Below, in pieces: positions 7,541 through 15,553 of a stretch of DNA of 22,029 nucleotides (the first letter of the stretch is position 1; each line of letters starts with the position of its first letter). The notes beneath the pieces are model-generated. The model did not search any database. It was not told the DNA's origin and worked only from the letters and a program-made list of their open reading frames with translations. A program made the position numbers and the translations under genes. Source of the stretch: an uncultured Angelakisella sp. (GTDB taxonomy: Bacteria; Bacillota; Clostridia; Oscillospirales; Ruminococcaceae); the NCBI GenBank assembly GCA_910585535.1, contig CAJUFK010000048.1:1-22029 (forward strand), read 5' to 3'.

Positions 7541-8224
7541 ATGCAGGATTTATCCGATTCAAGGGACTGCGCCTTTGAAGCCTTTGTTACCAATCTCGGC
7601 AAATACAACGAGGGCTATTTAGTCGGTGAATGGGTCAAGTTCCCGATTACCAATGAGGAAATGCAGGAGGTTTTCAAGCGGATCGGCATTAACCGCCGTT
7701 ATGATGAATGGTTTATTACTGATTATGAGTGTCCCGATTCCCATATTTATGACCTGCTCGGAGAATACGAAAGTTTAAGCGAGCTCAACTACCTTGCAGG
7801 AAAGATTATGGAGCTTGACGAAAGCGAAGATTTCTGGCAGGCGGTTTTAGACTTGGGTGAAAATACGGGCAGCGTTAAGGATTTAATAAATCTGACTGAA
7901 AACATGGACTGTTTTGATTATCTTCCGGGTGTTACCGATGATTCCGACCTCGGCTATTACTGGACCCACGAAAGCGGCTGCTATGACACAAAAGCAATGG
8001 GCGCTCTTTCAAACTATATCGACTATGAGGGTTTCGGGCGTGATATTCGCTTTGATGAAAGCGGTGTATTTACCGACAGAGGCTATGTACGCTCAAACGG
8101 CGGTCGCTTTGTTGACATCTACGACGGCAAGATAGAGAATATCCCCGAAGAATACCGTATTCAAAGTCCGAATCTTTATGTTCGTGCTGTTGCTGGCAGA
8201 ACGGAAAAAGATATGGAGCGCTGA
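7541..8224 (+). CDS. ardA: ArdA-family antirestriction protein
   Basis: ArdA proteins are elongated acidic dimers that mimic B-form DNA and inhibit type I restriction enzymes, so incoming conjugative DNA survives. This 227-residue protein has the family hallmark near its start: AFVTNLGKYNEGYLVGEW, comparable to the Y-x-x-G-x-L-x-G-x-W pattern. It is rich in Asp/Glu throughout (for example LDESEDF, DSDLGYY). The C-terminal part (GFGRDIRFDESG, NGGRFVDIYDG) is also in keeping with family members. An AAGGAGGTG ribosome site precedes the ATG. ArdA genes are standard cargo in Tn916/Tn1549-like elements, which fits the neighbours. Confidence 0.85.
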   Translation: MQDLSDSRDCAFEAFVTNLGKYNEGYLVGEWVKFPITNEEMQEVFKRIGINRRYDEWFITDYECPDSHIYDLLGEYESLSELNYLAGKIMELDESEDFWQAVLDLGENTGSVKDLINLTENMDCFDYLPGVTDDSDLGYYWTHESGCYDTKAMGALSNYIDYEGFGRDIRFDESGVFTDRGYVRSNGGRFVDIYDGKIENIPEEYRIQSPNLYVRAVAGRTEKDMER

Positions 8225-8239
8225 TTTGCACATTTGATA

Positions 8240-8269
8240 TTGTTTCCGCGCTTGGGTATGATATATAAT
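8240..8269 (+). promoter_or_regulatory. candidate promoter upstream of the 110-residue gene
   Basis: A perfect TATAAT lies at 8264-8269, with a weak TTGTTT at 8240-8245 and an 18-base spacer. It sits in the AT-rich gap after ardA and 25 bases before the next start codon. Confidence 0.4.
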
Positions 8270-8294
8270 AAAAAAGACAAGGAAGTGATTTCAA

Positions 8295-8627
8295 ATGAGC
8301 GACAGCAATTCATATTTTGATTTAGCCGACCGTATATCTGATTCTTTTTCAGAAATCGAAAACGATGTAACGGTTGATTTAAGAAAGAGCAACGAGGACT
8401 ATTCTTCTCTGTATCAGAGCATTTCTGATTTGAAAGCTAAACACCCGTTTATTCAAAAGGTTATGGAGGGTAACGGCGAGCTTTCATTATCGGCAGAGGA
8501 ACACGAGGTTTTGACAAAGTTTTTCCGATTGCAATTCCGGCTCGAAAGTATGGAACGGGAGCATATTTATTTCAGAGGACATACCGACTGCATTTCGTAT
8601 CTGAAAAAAGTCGGAGCGTTAAATTGA
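8295..8627 (+). CDS. small conserved helical protein of mobile elements
   Basis: The 110-residue product starts after GGAAGTG. It is predominantly helical and acidic: FDLADRISDSFSEIENDV, a central FIQKVMEGNGELSLSAEEHEVLTKFFRLQF, and a conserved-looking end, HIYFRGHTDCISYLKKVGALN. I recall similar small proteins from Clostridia and Enterococcus elements, possibly a domain of unknown function, but I cannot name the family with certainty and no activity is known. It is followed by a terminator and then by the cargo block. Confidence 0.6.
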   Translation: MSDSNSYFDLADRISDSFSEIENDVTVDLRKSNEDYSSLYQSISDLKAKHPFIQKVMEGNGELSLSAEEHEVLTKFFRLQFRLESMEREHIYFRGHTDCISYLKKVGALN

Positions 8628-8640
8628 ATATTTCAGCATA

Positions 8641-8671
8641 AGCGGTGCAGAGCTAATCTGTACCGCTTTTT
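8641..8671 (+). terminator. intrinsic terminator before the cargo block
   Basis: AGCGGTGCAGA (8641-8651) pairs with TCTGTACCGCT (8657-8667) with one G-U pair, and five T follow. It isolates the ICE backbone from the ATPase/Hachiman transcription unit. Confidence 0.8.
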
Positions 8672-8747
8672 ACATAGGCAAAATAGAATTTAGAACCGAA
8701 AAAGAAATTGAAACAGAAAAGTTTTTACGAAATTTCAGTAAGAACCA

Positions 8748-8776
8748 TTGACTATTCAGAGCTTTTTGGATATACT
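8748..8776 (+). promoter_or_regulatory. sigma-A promoter for the ATPase/Hachiman block
   Basis: TTGACT (8748-8753) and TATACT (8771-8776) each match the consensus at 5 of 6 positions and are exactly 17 bases apart. Transcription would begin near 8783, directly at the AAAGGAGG ribosome site of the gene starting at 8798. This supports that start over the upstream TTG. Confidence 0.65.
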
Positions 8777-8797
8777 GATGGTAAAGGAGGCGATAAT

Positions 8798-9997
8798 ATG
8801 ATCGTTAGACCCCATTATTTAGATTTACTGAAAACCTATCGTGATGTGCCGCTGGTGAAAATCCTTGCAGGTATTCGCCGCTGCGGTAAGTCTACAATTT
8901 TAGATATGTTACAGGATGATTTGGTTAAAAGCGGCATTCCGGCCGACCACATTATCAGTATGCGCTATACCTCGGAAGATTTTGACGACGGTATGACCGA
9001 TAAGGATATGTATAACGGCATTAAAGAGAAAATGACAGACGGTGAGCGTTATTATCTTCTGCTTGACGAAGTGCAGGAAATCACAGGCTGGGAAAAGGCT
9101 GTAAACAGTCTGCTTGAAAACGCCAACACAGACATCTATGTGACTGGCTCCAATTCCAAGCTGATGTCAAGTGAAATATCCACTTACCTGACGGGGCGGT
9201 ATATTTCTATCCCTGTATTTACGCTCTCTTTTGCCGAGTATATGGAGTTCAAAAAGGCAAGCGGACGTACGCCGAAAGAACTGCTTACCGAATATATCCG
9301 CATGGGCGGTTTTCCTATCGTTGCGCTGAGCAATTTCGACGAGGGCGCGGCGTATCAGATCGTCGAGGGTATTTACAATTCTGTCATCACCAGCGATATA
9401 ACGAAACGGCACAACATCACAAACTTTGACCTGTTCAATCGTGTTGTGAAATATGTCGTTGAAAATGTCGGCAAGACCTTTTCCGCTAACGCTATCGTGA
9501 AGTTCCTGAAAAGCGAGGGGCGTTCTCTCTCGGTGGAATCGGTATATAACTATCTGGAATGGCTGGAAAAAGCCTTTGTGATCTACCGTTGCCAGCGATA
9601 TGATCTGCAAGGAAAATCCGTGTTGAAAACGCAGGAGAAATTCTATCTTGCGGACGCTTCTCTGAAATACTGCATGATGGGCTTCAATCCGAAATCTGTT
9701 GCCGCTATGCTTGAAAACATCGTGTACTTTGAACTTCGCAGAAAAGGCTATGAGGTCTATATCGGCAAGAACGAAACGAAAGAGATTGATTTTGTAGCGG
9801 TACGGCGTGACGAGCGTATCTATGTGCAGGTGTGCCGCAATCTGCCGGAGGAATCCGACCGTGAGGTTGCCAACCTGCTTGAAATCAAAGACCACTACCC
9901 CAAGTATGTAGTAACCCTTGATGAGCTTGCCGCAGGCAATATCAACGGCATAAAGATTGTGCATTTGGCAGATTTTCTGTTAGCTAAGGATTATTGA
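8798..9997 (+). CDS. AAA-type ATPase with DUF4143 domain
   Basis: A 399-residue member of the widespread bacterial/archaeal family with an AAA ATPase half and a DUF4143 half. The Walker A motif is AGIRRCGKST (residues 24-33) and Walker B is YYLLLDEVQEI (about 85-95). A sensor-like TGSNSKLMS and TGRYISIPVFTLSFAEY follow. The C-terminal half ends with NETKEIDFVAVRRDERIYVQV, which resembles a degenerate PD-(D/E)xK nuclease fold. I use the ATG at 8798 because of AAAGGAGG upstream and the promoter at 8748-8776; a TTG 90 bases earlier would overlap the promoter. The family's role is poorly defined. HamA starts only 30 bases later with no terminator between them, so the two are probably co-transcribed. 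Confidence 0.85.
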   Translation: MIVRPHYLDLLKTYRDVPLVKILAGIRRCGKSTILDMLQDDLVKSGIPADHIISMRYTSEDFDDGMTDKDMYNGIKEKMTDGERYYLLLDEVQEITGWEKAVNSLLENANTDIYVTGSNSKLMSSEISTYLTGRYISIPVFTLSFAEYMEFKKASGRTPKELLTEYIRMGGFPIVALSNFDEGAAYQIVEGIYNSVITSDITKRHNITNFDLFNRVVKYVVENVGKTFSANAIVKFLKSEGRSLSVESVYNYLEWLEKAFVIYRCQRYDLQGKSVLKTQEKFYLADASLKYCMMGFNPKSVAAMLENIVYFELRRKGYEVYIGKNETKEIDFVAVRRDERIYVQVCRNLPEESDREVANLLEIKDHYPKYVVTLDELAAGNINGIKIVHLADFLLAKDY

Positions 9998-10027
9998 AAA
10001 TTGCAATGTGAAAGGAGTGTATAGGTC

Positions 10028-10819
10028 ATGTCCATTGTGAATCAACATCCGAATGGGATAAATCCCTTTGCCGTTTCCCTTGTATCTACTGACTGTATGA
10101 CTACAAGTGGTGTAGCACATAGGGCTTTAGAAGAAAATGGACATAACGATGTTCTGCTAAAATATATGGAAGATGCGTTACAAAAACATCATATTAGCCC
10201 AGACGCATTACAGCGCCATATGGATTTAATCACATCACTAAAAATAGCAAATCTCCCAACACTCCGTTCCCCTTATCCACAGACCTTAACAACTCAAAAA
10301 GGAAATTTTGCAGAAGTTTTCTTGGCGGAATATTTGAGTTCTACAACAGATGCACAACTTCCCATATACAGACTGAGGTATAATACTAATCCAGAGCAGT
10401 CCATGAAAGGTGACGATGTTCTTTTATTTGATTTGGATTCAGACCCCGTAAGGATTATCGTCGGCGAATCAAAATTCAGAGGTATACCAGATAAACAAGC
10501 TGTAATTGATATAGTTGATGGCCTTGTACGATCAAATAAAGCTGGATTACCAGTTTCTCTTATGTTTGTCGCTGACAGATTGTTCCAAGAAGGTAAGCCT
10601 GAACTGGGGCAAAGAGTTCAAGACTGTGCAGTGCTATTTGCAACAAACAAACTACACATAGACTATGTTGGGTTGCTTATGAGCAATCGTAATACTAAAA
10701 CCCATGTTAACAAACACACTGATAATAAGCTCCACAATTTGTTAATGATCTCGTTGGGAATGCAAGACCCTCAAACAATAGTGAAGCACGCATTTGAAGA
10801 ATTTGAGAATAACCTATGA
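10028..10819 (+). CDS. hamA: HamA, Hachiman anti-phage system nuclease subunit (DUF1837)
   Basis: The 263-residue protein matches the DUF1837/HamA pattern. It has KGNFAEVFLAEYL (Glu96), MKGDDVLLFD (Asp129/Asp130) and IIVGESKFRG (Glu147-Ser-Lys149), which together give a PD-(D/E)xK nuclease active site. In characterised Hachiman systems HamA is held inactive by the HamB helicase and degrades DNA once the complex senses damaged or phage DNA. Here all catalytic residues appear intact. The start follows AAAGGAGTG. The stop overlaps the start of the helicase reading frame by four bases (ATGA). From this gene onward base composition is much more AT-rich than in the flanking ICE genes, which points to separate acquisition. 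If HamB is really broken, HamA may be unrestrained or non-functional. Confidence 0.85.
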   Translation: MSIVNQHPNGINPFAVSLVSTDCMTTSGVAHRALEENGHNDVLLKYMEDALQKHHISPDALQRHMDLITSLKIANLPTLRSPYPQTLTTQKGNFAEVFLAEYLSSTTDAQLPIYRLRYNTNPEQSMKGDDVLLFDLDSDPVRIIVGESKFRGIPDKQAVIDIVDGLVRSNKAGLPVSLMFVADRLFQEGKPELGQRVQDCAVLFATNKLHIDYVGLLMSNRNTKTHVNKHTDNKLHNLLMISLGMQDPQTIVKHAFEEFENNL

Positions 10820-11148
10820 GCATTCCTGAAAATTACACTTCTGATCTGCTTAGAAAACTATCTCAAGGGCGCTTGAACAATCTTATTGCTCAAGCCGACG
10901 CAAGACGAATTCTTCAAGAAGTAAAAGAGATTCCGAGAAACTATCCGGATTTTGACCCGTTGCTTACAGAAAAAGTGACACACATTGCGTACGCATTGCT
11001 TTCTTGCGGATGTTCATTAACAGAAAATGCCGATAATAATGTAAACGTAACGGAAAGTCTGGCAATATTAGAGCGAGCTGGAAAATTGCTATCAGACACT
11101 TATAAATATAATGATAATGAAGTTGATGAAAAAACTACAATTTATTAA
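10816..11148 (+). CDS. hamB: HamB N-terminal fragment (frame-interrupted)
   Basis: This 110-residue frame starts inside the hamA stop and ends at a TAA at 11146. It is all-helical (LLRKLSQGRLNNLIAQADARRILQEV, AYALLSCGCSLTEN) with no catalytic motif. At the A6 run 11129-11134, shifting back by one base gives DEK-NYNLLIAGMALYAAKQ and runs straight into the helicase frame, restoring one protein of about 1110 residues. That is a size I expect for HamB. It is therefore best read as the N-terminus of HamB separated by a one-base deletion, a sequencing error, or ribosomal or polymerase slippage. A separate gene is less likely because the downstream ATG has no ribosome site. Confidence 0.7.
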   Translation: MSIPENYTSDLLRKLSQGRLNNLIAQADARRILQEVKEIPRNYPDFDPLLTEKVTHIAYALLSCGCSLTENADNNVNVTESLAILERAGKLLSDTYKYNDNEVDEKTTIY

Positions 11149-11156
11149 TTGCCGGT

Positions 11157-14147
11157 ATGGCGCTCTATGCTGCTAAACAGTATTCGCGCGCCTTTATAGT
11201 ATTAAAGAACATAAATCTTGATTTCAATGTTGGGCAAATAATAATCCAGTTTATAAAAAAAGACTTTAATTCGTTACTGCAAAATGTAAGCCAAATTTTC
11301 TTTGCGGCTCCTATCGAATTACCTGATATGCAAAGCTTAGATGAATGGGCTATCTCTCATGAAATTGCACGTATTTTTTTGATGATTATTGATTTTGTTC
11401 AAACAGGTAATCAAAGTAACTTCAAAATAATAGATGATATATTTGACAAGTTGCTAGCTATTGCTACTGAGGGTAACCTAATATCTTATTGGTTGATAGT
11501 AAGACTATTAAGGATTATTCTTTCAACTTTTCACGAGGCTTCTCTTTGGTCTATTTTGCCGCCATTATTGCCCTCTCAATATATAACTAAGAATTATATT
11601 CAGCTACTTAGTGGGTTTATGCCTCCAGTCACAGAACTATGGCCATCCCAAGCAGTAGCTATTCCACTTGCTGTTGGAGAAAATGGTGGAGGCGTTATTA
11701 ATCTTCGTACAAGCGGTGGAAAAACAAGGGTTGCGGAAATAGCTATTTTAAGCACATTATCTGCCCATACAATGTCTAAAGTTTTATATCTCGCTCCTTT
11801 TCGCTCGTTAGCTTTTGAAGTCGAGCAAAGCCTAAGTAAAGTATTTGGCCCGCTCGGAATTACAGTGTCTCAGCTATACGGAGGTTCAACTGCAAATTTA
11901 ACGGATTTTGAGCTTATCAATGAATCCCAAGTGATTATTGCAACGCCCGAAAAAGCGAAAGCTCTTATCCGGTGCGGCTCGGGGCTGGAGACAGAAATCA
12001 AGCTAATTGTTGTTGATGAGGGACATCTTTTAGGCACAGAAGAACGGTATATAAAAAACGAGATGTTCCTTACGCATATAAATGAGTTTGCTTCTCAGAA
12101 TCAAATAAGAATGTTATTATTATCTGCCGTTTTACCGAACGCAAATGAATTGGCCGAGTGGATTGCCGCTGATACCAACTTAGTAGCAAAGTCAGAATGG
12201 AAACCCGCTTTAGAACGATTAGGTTTATTATTGTGGGATGGGAATCGTGTTAGGATAGAATGGAAAAGCGATGGAGAACCATTTAACCCGAACTTTATTC
12301 AAAAGGCTCCTTTAGGTTTTGGACGCCGAAGAAATTTATTCCCTAACAATAAAAAAGAGGCTATTGCTGCAACAGCGGTTCGCCTTGCCAAAACCGGAAC
12401 AGTTATGATATATTCTGCAAAGGCTAATGCAATAAATGGATTGGCCGAAAGCGTGCTTTTAGCGTTGGGAGAACATCCAGATGACTTCAAGTGGGATAGT
12501 TCACTTTGGAATGTTTTTGAAAGTGTATGTAAAGAGGAACTTGGTGATAACGATATTATTTTGACTGCTGCAAAAAAAGGTGTTATCTGTCATAATAATC
12601 GTCTGCCAACGCTTGTTCGTATTGCAATAGAAAGACTTATGCGTTCTAAGCCGCCGTTAATCATTATAGCTTCATCCACACTTGGTCAAGGTGTTAATAT
12701 CGGTATTTCAACAGTAATTGTTTCAACCCCTTATTTCTCTGATGAAACCATTAGTAACAGAGATTTTTGGAATATATGCGGCCGCGCCGGCCGCGCTTTT
12801 TCTGATGTGGAAGGAAAAATATTATATGCAATTGATACCAGTGCCTCCACAGATAAAGAGCGTTGGCGTGTTCGGAAGGATATGCAGCTTGCTAATAAGT
12901 ACTTTGATAATCAGAAAATGGAGAAAGTACAGAGCGGACTTTTTATAGCACTGAGACAAATCTATAGAAATGCTGAAAAAACAAAAACCGACTTTTCCTT
13001 GCTTCTTGAGGCAATTGCAAATGATTCTATTGACACTAACATTTGCGAAGATTTTGCAAAGTGGTTAAATTGGCTTTTCGACTTTTTAGATGATGAACTT
13101 CTTGCAATGCATGAGGATTTCAGCTCAGATGGAACTGATATAGAATGGATTGATGACGTTTTTAGAAAGTCTTTGGCTCTAATCCAAGCGGAATCAGAGC
13201 ATAAAGAAGATTACATAAACCTTTTACAAGCCAGAACGAAAGCATTATTAAATCGGATACCCAATAGAGCTACGAGAAAAAAACTAATTGCTTCGGGAAT
13301 TCCTCTCACTGTATCTAAAGCAATGCTTGATGATATTGATAAGTTCAAATCACTCGCCGTATCTTTTATGCTGTCTATTGACACAGAAGATCAAATTGAA
13401 CAAATCAATAATATTGTCCGTGAAATTGAGATTTGGAGCAATATCAATGCCGCAAATCTAATGGAATCAGTTCCTGATCAAGGTGTACTTGACAATTTCC
13501 GCTATTGTTGGATAAGTGGACTACCACTCTCTGCCATTGTAAAATCAGAGCCTCAAGCAGATAAAATTTCAAAGGACTATTATGGATTTTCATTGCCTTG
13601 GATCATACATGCTATTTCTCAAATGTTTGATTCGGAATCGGAACAGGTTTTCACACAAGCTTATGCCTCGATAGCAATGTTTGTTGAACTTGGATTACCA
13701 AATGTTGTAAGCTCGAACATATATCTGGCCGGTGTGCGTTCACGAAGTGCCGCTTTGGAGCTTTCTTATCTTGATATTTTTCAACATAAGAGCATTTCAG
13801 AAGTTAAGCAGATTCTTTCAAAATTTCAGATTCAAGATGCTGGGATTTCAGAAAGTACAAGAGCATGGATTGAGTTGCTTTCTAATTCAGCAAAATCACA
13901 AATACCAAAGAAAATTTTCTTTCCAACATTTACTTGGAAGCGAAATGATCTGCCCGATAAATTATATCTTCGTGAAACCAACGGAGAATGCTTTTTGATT
14001 TCAGGAGATGGATATTTCTACGAAAAGGTGGAATCAACAAATGAATTACCGTTCTTGAAAATCGCAAATATCTTGGGATTATATTTTGAGCGAAATGATA
14101 ATGTTTGGAAATTGCGGTCCTATAATCCCAAAATTATCGTAGAATAA
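11157..14147 (+). CDS. hamB: HamB, Hachiman superfamily 2 helicase (main part)
   Basis: The 996-residue frame carries a full set of SF2 helicase motifs. These are a Q-like WPSQAVAIPLA, motif I LRTSGGKT (about 182-190, Ser-Gly-Gly-Lys-Thr in place of the usual Gly-x-Gly-Lys-Thr), motif II VVDEGHL (about 285, DEGH in place of DEAH), motif III LLSAVLPN (about 322), motif V SSTLGQGVNIG (about 505) and motif VI CGRAGRAF (about 541). The last 400 residues form a helical C-terminal region. HamB unwinds or translocates on DNA and controls HamA. The ATG at 11157 lacks a ribosome site and lies in mid-helix of the restored protein, so this is probably not an independent gene; see the fragment at 10816. 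A terminator follows immediately. Confidence 0.85.
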   Translation: MALYAAKQYSRAFIVLKNINLDFNVGQIIIQFIKKDFNSLLQNVSQIFFAAPIELPDMQSLDEWAISHEIARIFLMIIDFVQTGNQSNFKIIDDIFDKLLAIATEGNLISYWLIVRLLRIILSTFHEASLWSILPPLLPSQYITKNYIQLLSGFMPPVTELWPSQAVAIPLAVGENGGGVINLRTSGGKTRVAEIAILSTLSAHTMSKVLYLAPFRSLAFEVEQSLSKVFGPLGITVSQLYGGSTANLTDFELINESQVIIATPEKAKALIRCGSGLETEIKLIVVDEGHLLGTEERYIKNEMFLTHINEFASQNQIRMLLLSAVLPNANELAEWIAADTNLVAKSEWKPALERLGLLLWDGNRVRIEWKSDGEPFNPNFIQKAPLGFGRRRNLFPNNKKEAIAATAVRLAKTGTVMIYSAKANAINGLAESVLLALGEHPDDFKWDSSLWNVFESVCKEELGDNDIILTAAKKGVICHNNRLPTLVRIAIERLMRSKPPLIIIASSTLGQGVNIGISTVIVSTPYFSDETISNRDFWNICGRAGRAFSDVEGKILYAIDTSASTDKERWRVRKDMQLANKYFDNQKMEKVQSGLFIALRQIYRNAEKTKTDFSLLLEAIANDSIDTNICEDFAKWLNWLFDFLDDELLAMHEDFSSDGTDIEWIDDVFRKSLALIQAESEHKEDYINLLQARTKALLNRIPNRATRKKLIASGIPLTVSKAMLDDIDKFKSLAVSFMLSIDTEDQIEQINNIVREIEIWSNINAANLMESVPDQGVLDNFRYCWISGLPLSAIVKSEPQADKISKDYYGFSLPWIIHAISQMFDSESEQVFTQAYASIAMFVELGLPNVVSSNIYLAGVRSRSAALELSYLDIFQHKSISEVKQILSKFQIQDAGISESTRAWIELLSNSAKSQIPKKIFFPTFTWKRNDLPDKLYLRETNGECFLISGDGYFYEKVESTNELPFLKIANILGLYFERNDNVWKLRSYNPKIIVE

Positions 14148-14160
14148 AAATTATGTACAT

Positions 14161-14198
14161 AGCCGAGAGGTTTTCTAATGAAAGCCCCTCGGCTTTTT
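14161..14198 (+). terminator. intrinsic terminator after HamB
   Basis: AGCCGAGAGG (14161-14170) pairs with CCCCTCGGCT (14185-14194) with one mismatch, followed by TTTTT. It ends the cargo transcript before the ICE operon resumes. Confidence 0.8.
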
Positions 14199-14224
14199 CT
14201 ATTTCAGAACGGAGGTGAAAAAGT

Positions 14225-15193
14225 ATGCCATATATCCCGCCGGAGGTGGTGGAGAAAGTCCGTGAAATGGACTTGCTGACCTATCTGAAAAGCTACGAGC
14301 CGCCGGAGCTTGTTCATTTCGGCGGTAACACCTACTGCACCCGTGAGCACGACAGCTTGAAGATTTCAAACGGCAAATGGTGTTGGTTTTCCCGTGGGAT
14401 CGGCGGCTATTCGGCGCTGGATTATCTAATCAAGGTCAAAGAAATGCCATTTACGCAGGCGGTTGAAACGATTATGGGAAATGTCGCGGTATCACCGCCG
14501 ACCTATACCCCTGCGCCAAAGGAACAGAAGCCGAAAGTTTTGCTATTGCCAAAGGCGAACCGCTGTGCCACCCACGCCGTCGAATATCTGCACCGCAGAG
14601 GAATCGACTATGACCTGATAGATTTCTGTATCAGTACGGGACGGCTGTATGAAAGTTATCCCTATCACAATGTCGTATTTATCGGGCAGAATCGCAGCGG
14701 CAAACCCCGCTATGCCAATCTGCGCGGTATCGGCTCGGATTTTATCGGGGACGCAAACGGCAGCGACAAGCATTATTCTTTTGTGATTCCCGCCGCCGTC
14801 GAAAGCGGCACGCTGAATCTATTTGAATCAGCGGTCGATCTGCTGTCCTACGGGACAATGCAAAAGCTGGACGGCAAGGACTGGCGACAGGAAAATCTGC
14901 TCTCCCTTGCAGGCGTGTATAAGCCGAAAGCAAGGGTTGAGGAAAGCAGCCTGCCCGTCGCACTTGTTCAGTATCTTGCAGACTATCCGCATATCCGCAA
15001 TGTGGTGTTAAGGCTCGACAACGACACTGCGGGACGGATTGCCGCAGCGACAATCAAAACCCTGCTGACGAAAAGGTATGCGGTCGCGGTAGATATTCAG
15101 CCACCCCCACAAGGCAAGGATTACAACGATTGTCTGTGCCTGCGGCTCGGACTACCCATTACCAAGCGAAAAGAAAGGAGCAAAGAACGATGA
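14225..15193 (+). CDS. DUF3991/TOPRIM domain protein, primase-like
   Basis: The 322-residue protein begins after CGGAGGTG. The N-terminal part (VREMDLLTYLKSYEPPELV, CTREHDSLKIS, WCWFSRGIGGYSALDYL) resembles the zinc-finger-like region of DnaG-type primases, but with only scattered cysteines. The central part (about 110-190) fits DUF3991. The TOPRIM fold shows LNLFESAVDLLSY (catalytic Glu, about 200), VVLRLDNDTAGR (the D-x-D motif, about 260) and GKDYNDCL (about 297). Such proteins in ICEs probably prime the complementary strand after transfer or help replication. It heads the mobilisation operon and is coupled to the next gene by an ATGA overlap. Confidence 0.85.
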   Translation: MPYIPPEVVEKVREMDLLTYLKSYEPPELVHFGGNTYCTREHDSLKISNGKWCWFSRGIGGYSALDYLIKVKEMPFTQAVETIMGNVAVSPPTYTPAPKEQKPKVLLLPKANRCATHAVEYLHRRGIDYDLIDFCISTGRLYESYPYHNVVFIGQNRSGKPRYANLRGIGSDFIGDANGSDKHYSFVIPAAVESGTLNLFESAVDLLSYGTMQKLDGKDWRQENLLSLAGVYKPKARVEESSLPVALVQYLADYPHIRNVVLRLDNDTAGRIAAATIKTLLTKRYAVAVDIQPPPQGKDYNDCLCLRLGLPITKRKERSKER

Positions 15194-15366
15194 AAACCTA
15201 TGAGGTTACGATTACCGAAACCCTGCAAAAGACGGTTGAGGTGGAGGCTAATTCCCGCCTTGAAGCGGAGGCTTTGGTGGAATCCCGCTGGAACAACAGC
15301 GATTCCTTTGTCGGGGTGGATTTCTCCGCAAGGACGAAAGAACGCAGCCGTGATTATGAACGATGA
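15190..15366 (+). CDS. DpnD/PcfM-like small protein
   Basis: I choose the ATG at 15190 because AAAGGAG lies 10 bases upstream and the start overlaps the previous stop (ATGA). The 58-residue product MKTYEVTITETLQKTVEVEA is followed by SRLEAEALVESRWNNSD and FVGVDFSA. This matches the DpnD/PcfM-like C-terminal domain, named after a DpnII-locus protein and an enterococcal conjugation protein. The biochemical role is unknown. Confidence 0.8.
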   Translation: MKTYEVTITETLQKTVEVEANSRLEAEALVESRWNNSDSFVGVDFSARTKERSRDYER

Positions 15367-15553
15367 ATTTATTTCGGTCGGTGGCAAGATGTTCGGACTA
15401 TGGGACGAACGCTATGCGATATACCAGCAAGCATCGCCTTTGTGATACCACAAAGGCAAAAACTTGTCAGGGGTAGCCCCTGAAACCCTTAATCCGCTCG
15501 TCCCCGTTCCACACGGAGGGCGATATTTTTATGCGCTGAAAGGAGGCGTATGT
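15367..15553. other. non-coding gap with two perfect hairpins, candidate oriT
   Basis: This is the only sizeable gap in an otherwise overlapping operon. GCCTTTGTG (15436-15444) pairs perfectly with CACAAAGGC (15449-15457). Ten bases later CAGGGG (15468-15473) pairs with CCCCTG (15477-15482). Neither stem has a T run, so they do not look like terminators. Paired short hairpins upstream of mobC and relaxase are the form expected of a transfer origin. A 29-codon frame beginning at 15356 and ending at 15445 overlaps the gap but lacks a ribosome site. Confidence 0.4.

Noticed and set aside
8708..8797. Longer ATPase start at TTG 8708
   Set aside because: It would place the coding region over a near-consensus promoter and ignore the strong AAAGGAGG site seven bases before the ATG at 8798.
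11129..11136. Programmed -1 ribosomal frameshift at AAAAAAC in hamB
   Set aside because: The heptamer is not in the right phase for the classical X-XXY-YYZ tandem slip, because the A-site codon would be ACT. I saw no obvious downstream pseudoknot. A simple one-base deletion or read error is more economical, although single-codon slippage is not excluded.
15356..15445. 29-codon frame MNDEFISVGGKMF overlapping the DpnD/PcfM-like gene end
   Set aside because: It has no ribosome site and runs into the arm of a perfect hairpin. It could be coupled, but the support is too weak to list as a gene.
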